Translations under genes and position numbers: made by a program
In this document: piece by piece, positions 1 through 7,617 of the stretch
Layout: every line of letters starts with the position of its first letter
Position numbering within the stretch: the first letter of the stretch is position 1
Source: Flavobacteriales bacterium
Lineage (GTDB): Bacteria > Bacteroidota > Bacteroidia > Flavobacteriales_E > Vicingaceae
Direction of reading: 5' to 3'
DNA: 64,000 bases
NCBI GenBank assembly: GCA_029262875.1
Contig: JAJCYO010000119.1
Coordinates: 22,490 to 86,489 of the forward strand
Notes under the pieces: model-generated
What the model was told of the DNA's origin: nothing
Databases searched by the model: none
What the model saw: the letters and a program-made list of their open reading frames with translations, nothing else

Positions 1-1
1 A

Positions 2-112
2 AAAGATGAAAAATCGGAAGATGCTCACCTTCAATTGTTACAAGAACAGGTAACGCTTCAGCAAATAAAAAAGCAAATCGCTGCTAAATTGGGGCGTATC
101 ATCTTAAGATAG
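2..112 (+). CDS. C-terminal fragment of an unidentified protein
   Basis: The first 36 codons of the window are open and end with TAG. The visible tail is charged and helical (for example LQQIKKQIAAKLGRIIL) and looks like the C-terminal helix of a larger protein. A DnaG primase tail is one possibility, but too little is visible to name it. It precedes the sulfur operon promoter on the same strand, and no clear terminator was seen between them. Confidence 0.45.
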   Translation, partial: KDEKSEDAHLQLLQEQVTLQQIKKQIAAKLGRIILR

Positions 113-176
113 AATTCCAAATTTTATTCTTAGACAAGTCTATAAACCTCGAAATTCAAAATAAAAATCATTTTTA

Positions 177-206
177 TTTGTTTTAACGAAATAATATTTA
201 CATTTG
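177..206 (+). promoter_or_regulatory. Bacteroidota-type promoter of the sulfur operon
   Basis: TTTG at 177-180 is followed, after 18 bases, by TACATTTG at 199-206. This matches the known Bacteroidota consensus of a -33 TTTG and a -7 TAnnTTTG. Transcription should start near 212, about 40 bases ahead of the riboswitch, which leaves a leader of roughly 420 bases before metX. Confidence 0.7.
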
Positions 207-249
207 CCAAAGATTCAGTTACCATTCACATTTCGTGATTTGTAATTGT

Positions 250-352
250 TTATAAAGAAGAAGCGAGAGATTAGGCTCTATGACCTTCTGGCAACCAACT
301 CAAAGTCTCGATAAAAAGAGATTGGAAAACCGGTGCCAATTCCTATTTCCTG
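250..352 (+). promoter_or_regulatory. SAM-I (S-box) riboswitch
   Basis: The core GAGAGATTAGGCTC, then TATGA, CC and GGCAACC, ending with GGTGCCAATTCC, follows the S-box layout as found in Bacteroidota. The 304-309 segment (AGTCTC) pairs with GAGATT at 318-323 as P3. GG at 324-325 pairs with CC at 330-331 as a short P4 before the conserved GGTGCC. The position upstream of metX and a homocysteine-forming operon fits SAM feedback. P1 could not be drawn with confidence, so the outer ends are approximate. Confidence 0.85.
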
Positions 353-367
353 AAATGAATCAGGAAA
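346..367 (+). promoter_or_regulatory. Hairpin at the riboswitch 3' edge
   Basis: TTTCCTG at 346-352 pairs perfectly with CAGGAAA at 361-367 around an 8-base loop. It is followed by A-rich sequence, not a U-tract, so it is not an intrinsic terminator. It overlaps the expected 3' side of the aptamer and could compete with P1 as an expression-platform element. That role is inference. Confidence 0.5.
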
Positions 368-386
368 AAATATAAAGAATTGCAAA

Positions 387-518
387 ATGAACACAATTAA
401 CAAAGGAAACAAAAAATCTGCAAGCAAATTAGGCTATGCGGAAAATTACCTATCTAATAAATCTGTTTTAGTTACAGAATTTATGATGCATAGTATGTGC
501 TGTTGTTGCATGTACTAA
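387..518 (+). CDS. Cys/Met-rich leader peptide (43 aa)
   Basis: An ATG at 387 opens a 43-codon frame ending with TAA at 516-518. The N-terminal part is polar and unremarkable. The last eleven residues are MMHSMCCCCMY, with four consecutive Cys codons at 498-509 and four Met codons close by. The ORF lies between a SAM riboswitch and a cysteine/methionine assimilation operon. The Cys codons fall in the 5' arm and loop of a terminator hairpin (483-525). These are the marks of an attenuation leader whose ribosome reads Cys-tRNA supply. Cysteine-responsive poly-Cys leaders are known from mycobacteria; I do not know of this riboswitch-plus-leader arrangement being described in Bacteroidota. Translation is not proven, and the peptide probably has no function of its own. 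Confidence 0.75.
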   Translation: MNTINKGNKKSASKLGYAENYLSNKSVLVTEFMMHSMCCCCMY

Positions 519-536
519 GCATCATTCTTTTTTCTT
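483..536 (+). terminator. Attenuator: terminator hairpin containing the Cys codons
   Basis: Bases 483-500 pair with 508-525: seven Watson-Crick pairs, one A-A mismatch (490/518), five pairs, two G-U wobbles and three pairs, around the 7-base loop TGTTGTT. A TCTTTTTTCTT tract follows immediately at 526-536, giving a typical intrinsic terminator. The 5' arm and loop hold the Met and Cys codons and the 3' arm holds the stop codon. A ribosome stalled on the Cys codons would mask the hairpin, and a ribosome released at the stop would let it form. Cysteine shortage would then give read-through. The mechanism is inference; the structure is read from the sequence. Confidence 0.75.
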
Positions 537-552
537 AAAATTTTCTTGAATT

Positions 553-598
553 AAGAGTGATTCGAATCCCATCGAAGAGGATTCGCTATGGCTTTTTT
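553..598 (+). terminator. Second terminator-like hairpin ahead of metX
   Basis: CGAATCC at 563-569 pairs with GGATTCG at 579-585. AAG at 553-555 can extend the stem to CTT at 592-594 across an internal loop. TTTTTT lies at 593-598. A mutually exclusive smaller hairpin, TTCGA 561-565 with TCGAA 572-576, overlaps it. This could be a second attenuator or an element controlling metX translation, since metX starts at 630. Confidence 0.45.
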
Positions 599-629
599 AC
601 ACCTAATTATTTAAAATCAAACGATTATA

Positions 630-1688
630 ATGAGTACAAAAATATATACATATAAAAAAACAGTAGAGTTAGAATCTGGCAGAAAACTGCAGGGAATTAA
701 CTTGGGCTATACAACATTCGGAAAACTAAATGTTGACAAAAGCAATGTGATATGGATAACACATGCGTTAACAGCAAATGCCAATCCGGAAGAATGGTGG
801 AACGGATTAGTTGGAAAGGGGAAGTTTTTTAATCCAGAAAAACATTTCATCATTTGTGCGAATGTATTAGGATCTTGTTATGGTTCTACGGGACCACTTT
901 CTAAAAAAGTAGCTGATGAAAATCCGTACTATCATAATTTCCCTGAAATTACTATTAGAGATATTGTTAAGGGCTTGGATTTGTTAAGGATTCATTTAGG
1001 AGTAGATAAAATCCATACACTTTTGGGAGGTTCATTAGGCGGTCAACAAGCTGTCGAATGGGCTATTCAACAACCCAATTTATTTGAGCATCTTTTTTTA
1101 GTGGCAACAAATGCACAGCATTCTCCTTGGGGAAAAGCATTTAATGAAAGCCAGCGATTAGCCATTAAATCAGATAGAACATGGTTTTCTTATTCAGATG
1201 ATGCCGGATTAAAAGGATTGAAAACTGCACGGTCAATTGCATTGTTGAGCTATCGTAATTACAATACCTATAATGCAACACAACAAGATAATAATGTGAA
1301 AACGGATGATTTTAAAGCATCAAGCTATCAAAACTATCAAGGAGAAAAATTGGTAGAACGATTCAATGCTTTTTCCTATTGGTATTTATCAAAAGCAATG
1401 GACAGCCATAATGTTGGTAGAGGAAGAAATTCTGTAAAGGAAGCTTTAGGATTTATTGAGGCAAAAACATTAGTAGTAGCCATTAGCTCAGACATTCTAT
1501 TTCCAGTTTTAGAATCTGAAACATTGCATAAAGGGATAGAAAATAGTGAGTTGAATATTATTGATTCTCTATATGGTCATGATGGTTTTTTGATAGAAAC
1601 AGAACAATTAAAAGAAGTATTTGAAAAATTTTATAAGGCAAACAATAAGGTTAAAACAGTAATTAAACGATTAAAAATAGCAATATAA
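630..1688 (+). CDS. metX: Homoserine O-acetyltransferase
   Basis: MetX transfers an acetyl group from acetyl-CoA to homoserine, giving the activated substrate for direct sulfhydrylation. The 352-residue protein is an alpha/beta hydrolase with the nucleophile elbow GGSLGGQQ (Ser135). The likely remaining triad members are Asp288 (SSDILFP) and His317 (YGHDGF). The GSCYGSTGP segment at 81-89 is typical of the family. It is the first structural gene after the riboswitch/attenuator leader. Its stop overlaps the next start by one base (TAATG), so translation is probably coupled. Acetyl rather than succinyl specificity is inferred from family membership. Confidence 0.92.
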   Translation: MSTKIYTYKKTVELESGRKLQGINLGYTTFGKLNVDKSNVIWITHALTANANPEEWWNGLVGKGKFFNPEKHFIICANVLGSCYGSTGPLSKKVADENPYYHNFPEITIRDIVKGLDLLRIHLGVDKIHTLLGGSLGGQQAVEWAIQQPNLFEHLFLVATNAQHSPWGKAFNESQRLAIKSDRTWFSYSDDAGLKGLKTARSIALLSYRNYNTYNATQQDNNVKTDDFKASSYQNYQGEKLVERFNAFSYWYLSKAMDSHNVGRGRNSVKEALGFIEAKTLVVAISSDILFPVLESETLHKGIENSELNIIDSLYGHDGFLIETEQLKEVFEKFYKANNKVKTVIKRLKIAI

Positions 1689-2917
1689 TGAGTACAAATA
1701 ATAACATAAAAACATACGGATTTGGAGTTGTAGCGCAAGGATTCTATAATTATTTAGAAACAAATAAAGAAGAAGAAAGGTTACATACAGTCATTATAAA
1801 GAACCCTACTAAAATCCGTAAGGGGATTAATGCAACTATTGAAACGACCAATTCTAATACTGCTCGAGATAGGGATATGAGAGTAATAGTAGAACTGATT
1901 AGTTCTGCTGATGAAGCTTATGGAATTGTTGTGGAAAACTTGGAGATAGGTAAAAAAGTGGTTTCTGCTAACAAAAAATTAATAGCAGAGAATTTGGAAA
2001 CAATCGTTAAAGCAGAGAAAGAAAACGATGGGATCTTTTTATATGAAGGAGCAGTTTGTGGAAGTATTCCAATCATTAGAGTGTTAAATGATTTGTATGC
2101 CAATGAACAGGTAAAAGAGATTAAAGGAATTTTTAATGGTTCATCAAATTACATTTTGAGTCAATTGTTTAGTAAAGAAGTTTCTTATGATGAAGCATTA
2201 TTTCAGGCACAAAAATTAGGGTTTGCTGAAGCCGATCCATCATCTGATGTAGGGGGTTATGATGCTTTGTATAAACTAATAATTGTTACAGCCCATGCTT
2301 TTGGTAAAATTATCAGGCCTCAAGAAGTTCTGAATATTGGAATAGAAGCACTTGCCAAATCGGATATTGAATTTGCAAAAAAGTACAACTTAAAAATTAA
2401 GTTAGTTGCAAAAGCATCATTAAAAGAAGACCAATTAACCCTTACGGTTTTGCCTACACTGGTAGCAAATAATAATGATTTGTACAATATAGAAAATGAA
2501 TACAATGGAGTTGTAATTGATTCAGAAAATATAGGAGAACAGTTCTATAAAGGAAAAGGAGCTGGAAGTTTACCAACAGGAGCTGTGGTTTATTCAGATT
2601 TAAAAGCAATTGATAACAACTATAGTTATTCCTATAAAAAACTGGAGGCGGAAAACTACAAGTTAACTGATGAGGAAAAGATAGCAGTAATAGTAAGTGT
2701 TAAAGAAAGTATTGATGTAGAAATCTTAAATGTCGAAAATCTTTATTCAATAGATAAAAGAAGAAAGCGGTTTTTGGCAACTATAACAATAGAAGAATTA
2801 AAACGAAACAAGCATAACATTCAAAAACAAGGTATTTCCATCCTTGCGATTGAAGATGAATTTTTAATAGAAGAACTAATAAATGCTTCATTAAAAGAGG
2901 AAGTATTAACAATATAA
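1688..2917 (+). CDS. hom: Homoserine dehydrogenase
   Basis: It reduces aspartate semialdehyde to homoserine, the substrate for MetX. The 409-residue protein has a degenerate N-terminal nucleotide-binding glycine motif (GFGVVAQG, 11-18). The catalytic-domain signatures SANKKLIA (93-100), GSSNY (151-155) and EADPSSDVGGYDALYK (181-196) carry the expected Lys and Asp residues. The C-terminal 80 residues could be an ACT-like regulatory part. It is a monofunctional enzyme with no fused aspartokinase. Placement directly after metX commits homoserine to methionine in this operon. Confidence 0.9.
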   Translation: MSTNNNIKTYGFGVVAQGFYNYLETNKEEERLHTVIIKNPTKIRKGINATIETTNSNTARDRDMRVIVELISSADEAYGIVVENLEIGKKVVSANKKLIAENLETIVKAEKENDGIFLYEGAVCGSIPIIRVLNDLYANEQVKEIKGIFNGSSNYILSQLFSKEVSYDEALFQAQKLGFAEADPSSDVGGYDALYKLIIVTAHAFGKIIRPQEVLNIGIEALAKSDIEFAKKYNLKIKLVAKASLKEDQLTLTVLPTLVANNNDLYNIENEYNGVVIDSENIGEQFYKGKGAGSLPTGAVVYSDLKAIDNNYSYSYKKLEAENYKLTDEEKIAVIVSVKESIDVEILNVENLYSIDKRRKRFLATITIEELKRNKHNIQKQGISILAIEDEFLIEELINASLKEEVLTI

Positions 2918-2920
2918 GAG

Positions 2921-5029
2921 ATGAAAAGCTTTAGAACAGAAACAGAAAACATACTAAAACCAGAAGTTGAAAAAGACATTCTGGAGTTAGGACAAAAAAT
3001 TCACGAATACAAAACAGGAGAGTTACCTAAAGATAAGTTTAAGGCCTTACGTTTGGCAAGAGGAGTTTATGGACAACGTCAATTGGGAGTCCAGATGATT
3101 CGTATAAAATTACCATACGGTAAGTTGTTGTACAATCAACTAACGAGAATTGCTGATGTATCTGATAAATACTCCAATGGGAATATTCACTTGACTACTC
3201 GACAAGATGTTCAAATTCATTATGTGAGTTTGGATAAAACACCTGAACTATGGGAAGAATTAGAGCAAGATGAAATCACGTTAAGAGAAGCTTGTGGTAA
3301 TACGGTTAGAAACATTACAGCTTCGGTTTATGCAGGTATTGATCCAAAAGAGCCATTCGATGTTTCACCTTATGCCGAAGCGCTTTACCAGTATCTGTTG
3401 CGTAACCCAGTGAACCAAGACATGGGTCGAAAAATTAAAATTGCATTTTCATCAAGTGAAGAAGATTCTGCGTATGCTTTTTTAAATGATTTGGGTTTCA
3501 TTCCTAAAATTGTGAACGACAAAAAAGGGTTTAAACTGTTGATAGGTGGTGGTTTAGGAGTGAAACCTTTTTTAGCAAAAACAGCCAAGACTTTCATTTT
3601 AGCAGAAGATATCTTTGCTTATACCATTGCTGTTTTACGCGTTTTTGACCGATACGGTGAAAGACAAAAACGAAATAAGGCACGGTTGAAATATTTAATT
3701 GATGAAATAGGAGTAGATCAATTGCTTCGTTTAGTTAAGGAAGAATTATTGGTTGTAGAGAAAGAAAGAATTAAAATTGAGGAGGTTTCCGAAACAAGTT
3801 TACGTTCTGTTAGAGTTGCACCAATTACAAATGTGGAAGACATTGATAACTATTTAGCATGGTTTAAATCCAATATTTATCACCAGAAACAAGAAGAGTT
3901 TTATGCCATTCAATTGAAGGTTACCAACGGAAACATTAGCTCTAAAGTGGCGAGAAAATTAGCCAAAGTGGTGAACTATTTTTCTAATGGAGAATTGAGG
4001 GTTTCAATCAATCAAGGATTAATTATAAAGTATGTAAGAAAGGACTCACTACCTTACTTGTATGAAGAACTTAAGAAGTTAGGTCTCATTAACCTTGGTT
4101 TTGACAGTACCGCAGATATAACTGCCTGCCCAGGAACGGACACTTGTAATTTAGGAATTGCAAACAGTACCGGTTTGGCTAAAGAGTTGGAAACATTTAT
4201 TGAAAAAAACCATTCAGAACTGGTGTTTAATAAAGACATCAAAATAAAAATCAGCGGATGTTTTAATGCTTGTGGACAACACTCCATAGCAAATATTGGA
4301 TTTCATGGAAGTACAATTAAAAAAGACGGAAAATTAGTTCCAGCAGTTCAATTGTTATTGGGTGGAGGAGTTCTTGGAAATGGTGCTGGCATTATTTCTG
4401 AAAAAGTAATAAAGCTTCCAACCAAGAGAGCAATAAAAGCTGTCGATATTATTTTGAAAGACTATGAGGGAAATGGGAATCAATTGTTATTTAATGAATA
4501 TTACAATAGCAAAGGGAACCATTATTTCTATGATATTTTAAAAGTTTTAGCAAATGAAGCAATTCAAGAAAATGACTATTTGGACTGGGGTGACACTCGA
4601 AAATTTAAAATGAGTATTGGTGTTGGAGAATGTGCTGGAGTAACAATTGATTTGGCACAAACCATACAGTATGAAATTGATGAGCGAATTGAATTGGCAA
4701 AAGAGACCTTAGTATTAAAACGGTTTTCCGATTCAGTGTATCACTCTTACAACATTTTTGTACACAGTGCGAAATTGTTATTGCTTAATGATGGAACAAA
4801 GTACAACAGTCAGCACTCAGTAATAAATGAAGCGAATGAAATTATAATTAGAGAAAACATTCAATTGCGAAAATCATTTAAAGAGCTGGTATTAGACATT
4901 AAAACTGAATTACCTCAAAAACAATTTGCTGAGCAATATTTTACAGATGCTCTTCAGGTATATAGAATTATAAAAGAGCTTATTAATACAACTTCTAATG
5001 TAATGGAAGAAGAAGGCCTTTTAGTTTAA
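2921..5029 (+). CDS. cysI: Siroheme sulfite reductase with C-terminal helical (HEPN-like) extension
   Basis: It reduces sulfite to sulfide by six electrons. The siroheme/4Fe-4S ligands are visible as C-x5-C (Cys403, Cys409) and C-x3-C (Cys447, Cys451, SGCFNACGQH). The two ferredoxin-like halves precede them and share the nitrite/sulfite reductase fold. Sulfite is the likely substrate because the gene sits with APS reductase and homocysteine synthesis. At 702 residues it is longer than the usual 550-580. Residues from about 553 to 702 form an added, mostly helical domain that resembles the HEPN domain seen fused to this enzyme in Bacteroidota. No flavoprotein partner (cysJ) is present nearby, so the donor may be ferredoxin. 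Confidence 0.88.
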   Translation: MKSFRTETENILKPEVEKDILELGQKIHEYKTGELPKDKFKALRLARGVYGQRQLGVQMIRIKLPYGKLLYNQLTRIADVSDKYSNGNIHLTTRQDVQIHYVSLDKTPELWEELEQDEITLREACGNTVRNITASVYAGIDPKEPFDVSPYAEALYQYLLRNPVNQDMGRKIKIAFSSSEEDSAYAFLNDLGFIPKIVNDKKGFKLLIGGGLGVKPFLAKTAKTFILAEDIFAYTIAVLRVFDRYGERQKRNKARLKYLIDEIGVDQLLRLVKEELLVVEKERIKIEEVSETSLRSVRVAPITNVEDIDNYLAWFKSNIYHQKQEEFYAIQLKVTNGNISSKVARKLAKVVNYFSNGELRVSINQGLIIKYVRKDSLPYLYEELKKLGLINLGFDSTADITACPGTDTCNLGIANSTGLAKELETFIEKNHSELVFNKDIKIKISGCFNACGQHSIANIGFHGSTIKKDGKLVPAVQLLLGGGVLGNGAGIISEKVIKLPTKRAIKAVDIILKDYEGNGNQLLFNEYYNSKGNHYFYDILKVLANEAIQENDYLDWGDTRKFKMSIGVGECAGVTIDLAQTIQYEIDERIELAKETLVLKRFSDSVYHSYNIFVHSAKLLLLNDGTKYNSQHSVINEANEIIIRENIQLRKSFKELVLDIKTELPQKQFAEQYFTDALQVYRIIKELINTTSNVMEEEGLLV

Positions 5030-5032
5030 AAA

Positions 5033-5833
5033 ATGAAAAAAAACAGATATAAAACAACAAGGTCAGTTCCCTCAGTAAAAATTGTGGGGGCTGGCCCTGG
5101 GAATGCAGATCTTTTAACAATTAAGGCCTATAAGGCAATTAAAAATGCTAAGGCTATTTTGTACGATGCGTTAATAGGTCAGGACATATTGGATTATGCT
5201 TCACCTGATACAGAATTAATTTATGTAGGAAAAAGGGCTGCAAACCATAGCTATTCACAAGAAGAGATTAATAAACTAATTGTGGACTACGCTTATAATT
5301 ATGGTGATGTCGTTCGATTAAAAGGAGGGGACCCTTATATTTTCGGAAGAGGATATGAAGAATACGATTATGTCACATCTTTTGGAATTGAAGTTGAGGT
5401 GGTTCCGGGAATTTCAAGTGCCATTGCAGTTCCTGAGTTATCAAATATTCCATTAACCAAAAGAGGGGTTAGTGAGAGTTTCTGGGTGTTAACTGCAACA
5501 AATAAAAAAGGCGAGCTATCTAAAGATATTCGAGCGGCAGTTCAAACTGATGCAACCATAGTTATACTAATGGGAGTAGGTAAACTTCAGAAAATTGTTG
5601 ATTTATATCAACAAAATGGAAGAGGGGAATTACCAATAGCAATTATCCAAAATGGATCATTAAAAAGCAGTAAAACAGTTGTTGGGAATATCGACTCAAT
5701 TATTGATAATGCAAAAGAGAAAAAAGTAGGAACGCCTGCTATTATTGTGATTGGAGAGATAGTAGCAACTCAACCAGAATTGATGATTGAACGGGCTGAA
5801 TTATTAACCGCTCAATCTATAGTAGTAAATTAA
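5033..5833 (+). CDS. cobA: Uroporphyrinogen-III C-methyltransferase
   Basis: It methylates uroporphyrinogen III twice using SAM to form precorrin-2, the first committed step to siroheme. The 266-residue protein shows the family's N-terminal VGAGPGN loop (18-24), LYDALI, the GGDPYIFGRG loop, the VPGISSA segment and PLTKRGV. It starts 3 bases after cysI and precedes the dehydrogenase that completes the next step. Its product is the cofactor of the upstream sulfite reductase, so co-regulation is expected. Confidence 0.92.
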   Translation: MKKNRYKTTRSVPSVKIVGAGPGNADLLTIKAYKAIKNAKAILYDALIGQDILDYASPDTELIYVGKRAANHSYSQEEINKLIVDYAYNYGDVVRLKGGDPYIFGRGYEEYDYVTSFGIEVEVVPGISSAIAVPELSNIPLTKRGVSESFWVLTATNKKGELSKDIRAAVQTDATIVILMGVGKLQKIVDLYQQNGRGELPIAIIQNGSLKSSKTVVGNIDSIIDNAKEKKVGTPAIIVIGEIVATQPELMIERAELLTAQSIVVN

Positions 5834-5839
5834 AGCATT

Positions 5840-6475
5840 ATGAAAACAAATAATTTATATCCAATTTTCCTGAAGTTAGATAAAATTCAAACCTTAATAG
5901 TTGGAGGTGGAAGTATTGGATTGGAGAAAGTACAGTTTATTTTGCGGCAAAGTCCAAATGCCAAAATTAAAATAGTTTCAGAAACATTTCATTCACAACT
6001 AATACTGTTGGCGATAGCAAACAAGAACATTCAAATAGCAGAACGAAAATTTGTTGATGAGGATTTAGTTGGGGTTAAAGTATTAATAGTGGCAACTAAT
6101 AGCAATCGGTTAAATGCTGATATATACCAATTGGCGAAAGAGAAGAATATCTTAACCAATGTAGTAGATAATCCACAATTATGTGATTTTTATACCGGAG
6201 CAGTAATGAAAAAAGGAGCAGTCAAAATTGCTGTTTCAAGTAATGGGACGTCTCCAACATTAGCAAAACGCATACGAGATGTATTGGAAGAAGTAATTCC
6301 TGATGAAGTAGAACAAACGGCAGAATTGTTATTGGAAATACGAGCGCGTTTGAAAGGAGATTTAACAACTAAAGTTAAGTCATTAAATTCTATAACAACA
6401 GTGTTATCGAATGATCTTAAACATTGTGAAAAACTAAAAGAAAACTCAACCTTGCACAACATTAATTTAAACTAA
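5840..6475 (+). CDS. Precorrin-2 dehydrogenase / sirohydrochlorin ferrochelatase
   Basis: This 211-residue protein corresponds to the N-terminal part of CysG (or yeast Met8). It oxidises precorrin-2 with NAD+ and probably inserts iron to give siroheme. It has an N-terminal Rossmann loop (VGGGSIGLEK), the NVVDNPQLCDFY segment and the helical signature SNGTSPTLAKRIRD. It follows cobA by 6 bases, so the two CysG activities are separate genes here. The 34-base gap to the next gene contains a small CAGGC/GCCTG hairpin. Confidence 0.9.
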   Translation: MKTNNLYPIFLKLDKIQTLIVGGGSIGLEKVQFILRQSPNAKIKIVSETFHSQLILLAIANKNIQIAERKFVDEDLVGVKVLIVATNSNRLNADIYQLAKEKNILTNVVDNPQLCDFYTGAVMKKGAVKIAVSSNGTSPTLAKRIRDVLEEVIPDEVEQTAELLLEIRARLKGDLTTKVKSLNSITTVLSNDLKHCEKLKENSTLHNINLN

Positions 6476-6509
6476 AATGGACAGGCTATGCCTGGTATAA
6501 TTATTATAG

Positions 6510-7196
6510 ATGGAACAGTTATTAAAAAGAACGTTTTCAAAAAAAGAAATTGAAGCGTTAAATAAAAAATATAATCAGTTGAGTGTAACTCAGCGAATAG
6601 AAGAGTTATATAAAGATTTTGCAGCGGATGAAGTGATGCTAACATCTTCTTTTGCGGCAACTTCTGCTTTTTTATTGAGGGTATTTTCAAAAGAAAACCA
6701 AGCTCAAAAAATATTTTTTATCAATACAGGATATCATTTTGACGAGACGTTAACTTATAAAAAGCAATTGACGGATTTATACGGCTTGAACGTAGAAGAT
6801 ATTGGTGCAGAAAAATGGGAACATGATTTTACAACTTCAGATGAAACCTGGAAAAAAGATCCGAACTTATGCTGTTCAGTTAATAAAGTAAAACCACTAA
6901 CTTTGATTAAAGAAAGGTTTACGGTATGGGTTTCGGGTTTGATGGAATGGCAGAGTGACCACAGAGCCTCTTTAGATATTTTTGAAGAACGCGGTGGCAT
7001 TTTGAAATTCTACCCTCTATTGGATGTTACCAAAGAGGAAAGAGAGCAATACATCAAGGAAAATGAATTGCCTTTTCACCCTTTAGTAGCTAAAGGTTAT
7101 TTTTCAATTGGATGTAAACACTGTACAGTTCCTGGAAAGGGAAGAGAAGGAAGATGGAATAACAACCCTAAAACAGAATGTGGGTTACACTTATAA
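6510..7196 (+). CDS. cysH: Assimilatory APS (adenylylsulfate) reductase, CysH family
   Basis: It reduces adenylylsulfate to sulfite with thioredoxin. The 228-residue protein carries the iron-sulfur ligands Cys121-Cys122 and Cys202-x2-Cys205. The catalytic C-terminal Cys224 lies in the motif KTECGLHL. The CC/CxxC cluster marks APS reductases and is absent from classical PAPS reductases of the E. coli type, so no APS kinase would be needed. Neither ATP sulfurylase nor sulfate permease genes are in the window, so these must be elsewhere if sulfate is the source. Confidence 0.9.
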   Translation: MEQLLKRTFSKKEIEALNKKYNQLSVTQRIEELYKDFAADEVMLTSSFAATSAFLLRVFSKENQAQKIFFINTGYHFDETLTYKKQLTDLYGLNVEDIGAEKWEHDFTTSDETWKKDPNLCCSVNKVKPLTLIKERFTVWVSGLMEWQSDHRASLDIFEERGGILKFYPLLDVTKEEREQYIKENELPFHPLVAKGYFSIGCKHCTVPGKGREGRWNNNPKTECGLHL

Positions 7197-7202
7197 AAAT
7201 AG

Positions 7203-7616
7203 ATGATGAAAGTAAATTTAAAAAGAGTAAACAATGCATTTCATTATGAAGCATTGAACGCAGACAACATAAAAGTAGACATTGATGCTAATCCAGCTAT
7301 TGGAGGAGAAGAAAAAGGAGCTCGTCCAATGGAATTGTTATTGATGGGCGTAGCTGGCTGTGCCAGTATTGATTTGGGGTTAATTCTAAAAAAACAAAAA
7401 CAAGAATTAACTAATTATGAAGTTGAGGTAACCGCACAACGAAACGATAACGTAGCCAAGACATTCAAGGCAATAAACTTACATTTTATGCTGTGGGGAA
7501 ACTTAGAAACTAATAAAGTAGAAAGGGCGATTGAATTGACATTGACAAAATATTGCTCGGTGGCTTTAAGTTTAGATACAGCAATAGAAATTACACACAC
7601 GTATACAATTAAGTAA
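7203..7616 (+). CDS. OsmC/Ohr family protein
   Basis: This 137-residue protein has the OsmC layout: an N-terminal strand pair, then a central helix starting GARPMELLLMGVAGCASID with one redox Cys, and a second Cys late in the protein (LTKYCSVALS). OsmC/Ohr enzymes use this Cys pair to reduce organic hydroperoxides, though some members in sulfur operons have unknown roles. It starts ATG-ATG, so the second Met could also be used. It sits 6 bases after cysH and its stop is 1 base before the next gene, so it is an integral operon member. Confidence 0.85.
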   Translation: MMKVNLKRVNNAFHYEALNADNIKVDIDANPAIGGEEKGARPMELLLMGVAGCASIDLGLILKKQKQELTNYEVEVTAQRNDNVAKTFKAINLHFMLWGNLETNKVERAIELTLTKYCSVALSLDTAIEITHTYTIK

Positions 7617-7617
7617 A

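Noticed and set aside
6477..6500. Seven-codon ORF ahead of cysH
   Set aside because: Too short and without regulatory codon bias; the small CAGGC hairpin alone is not enough to call attenuation.
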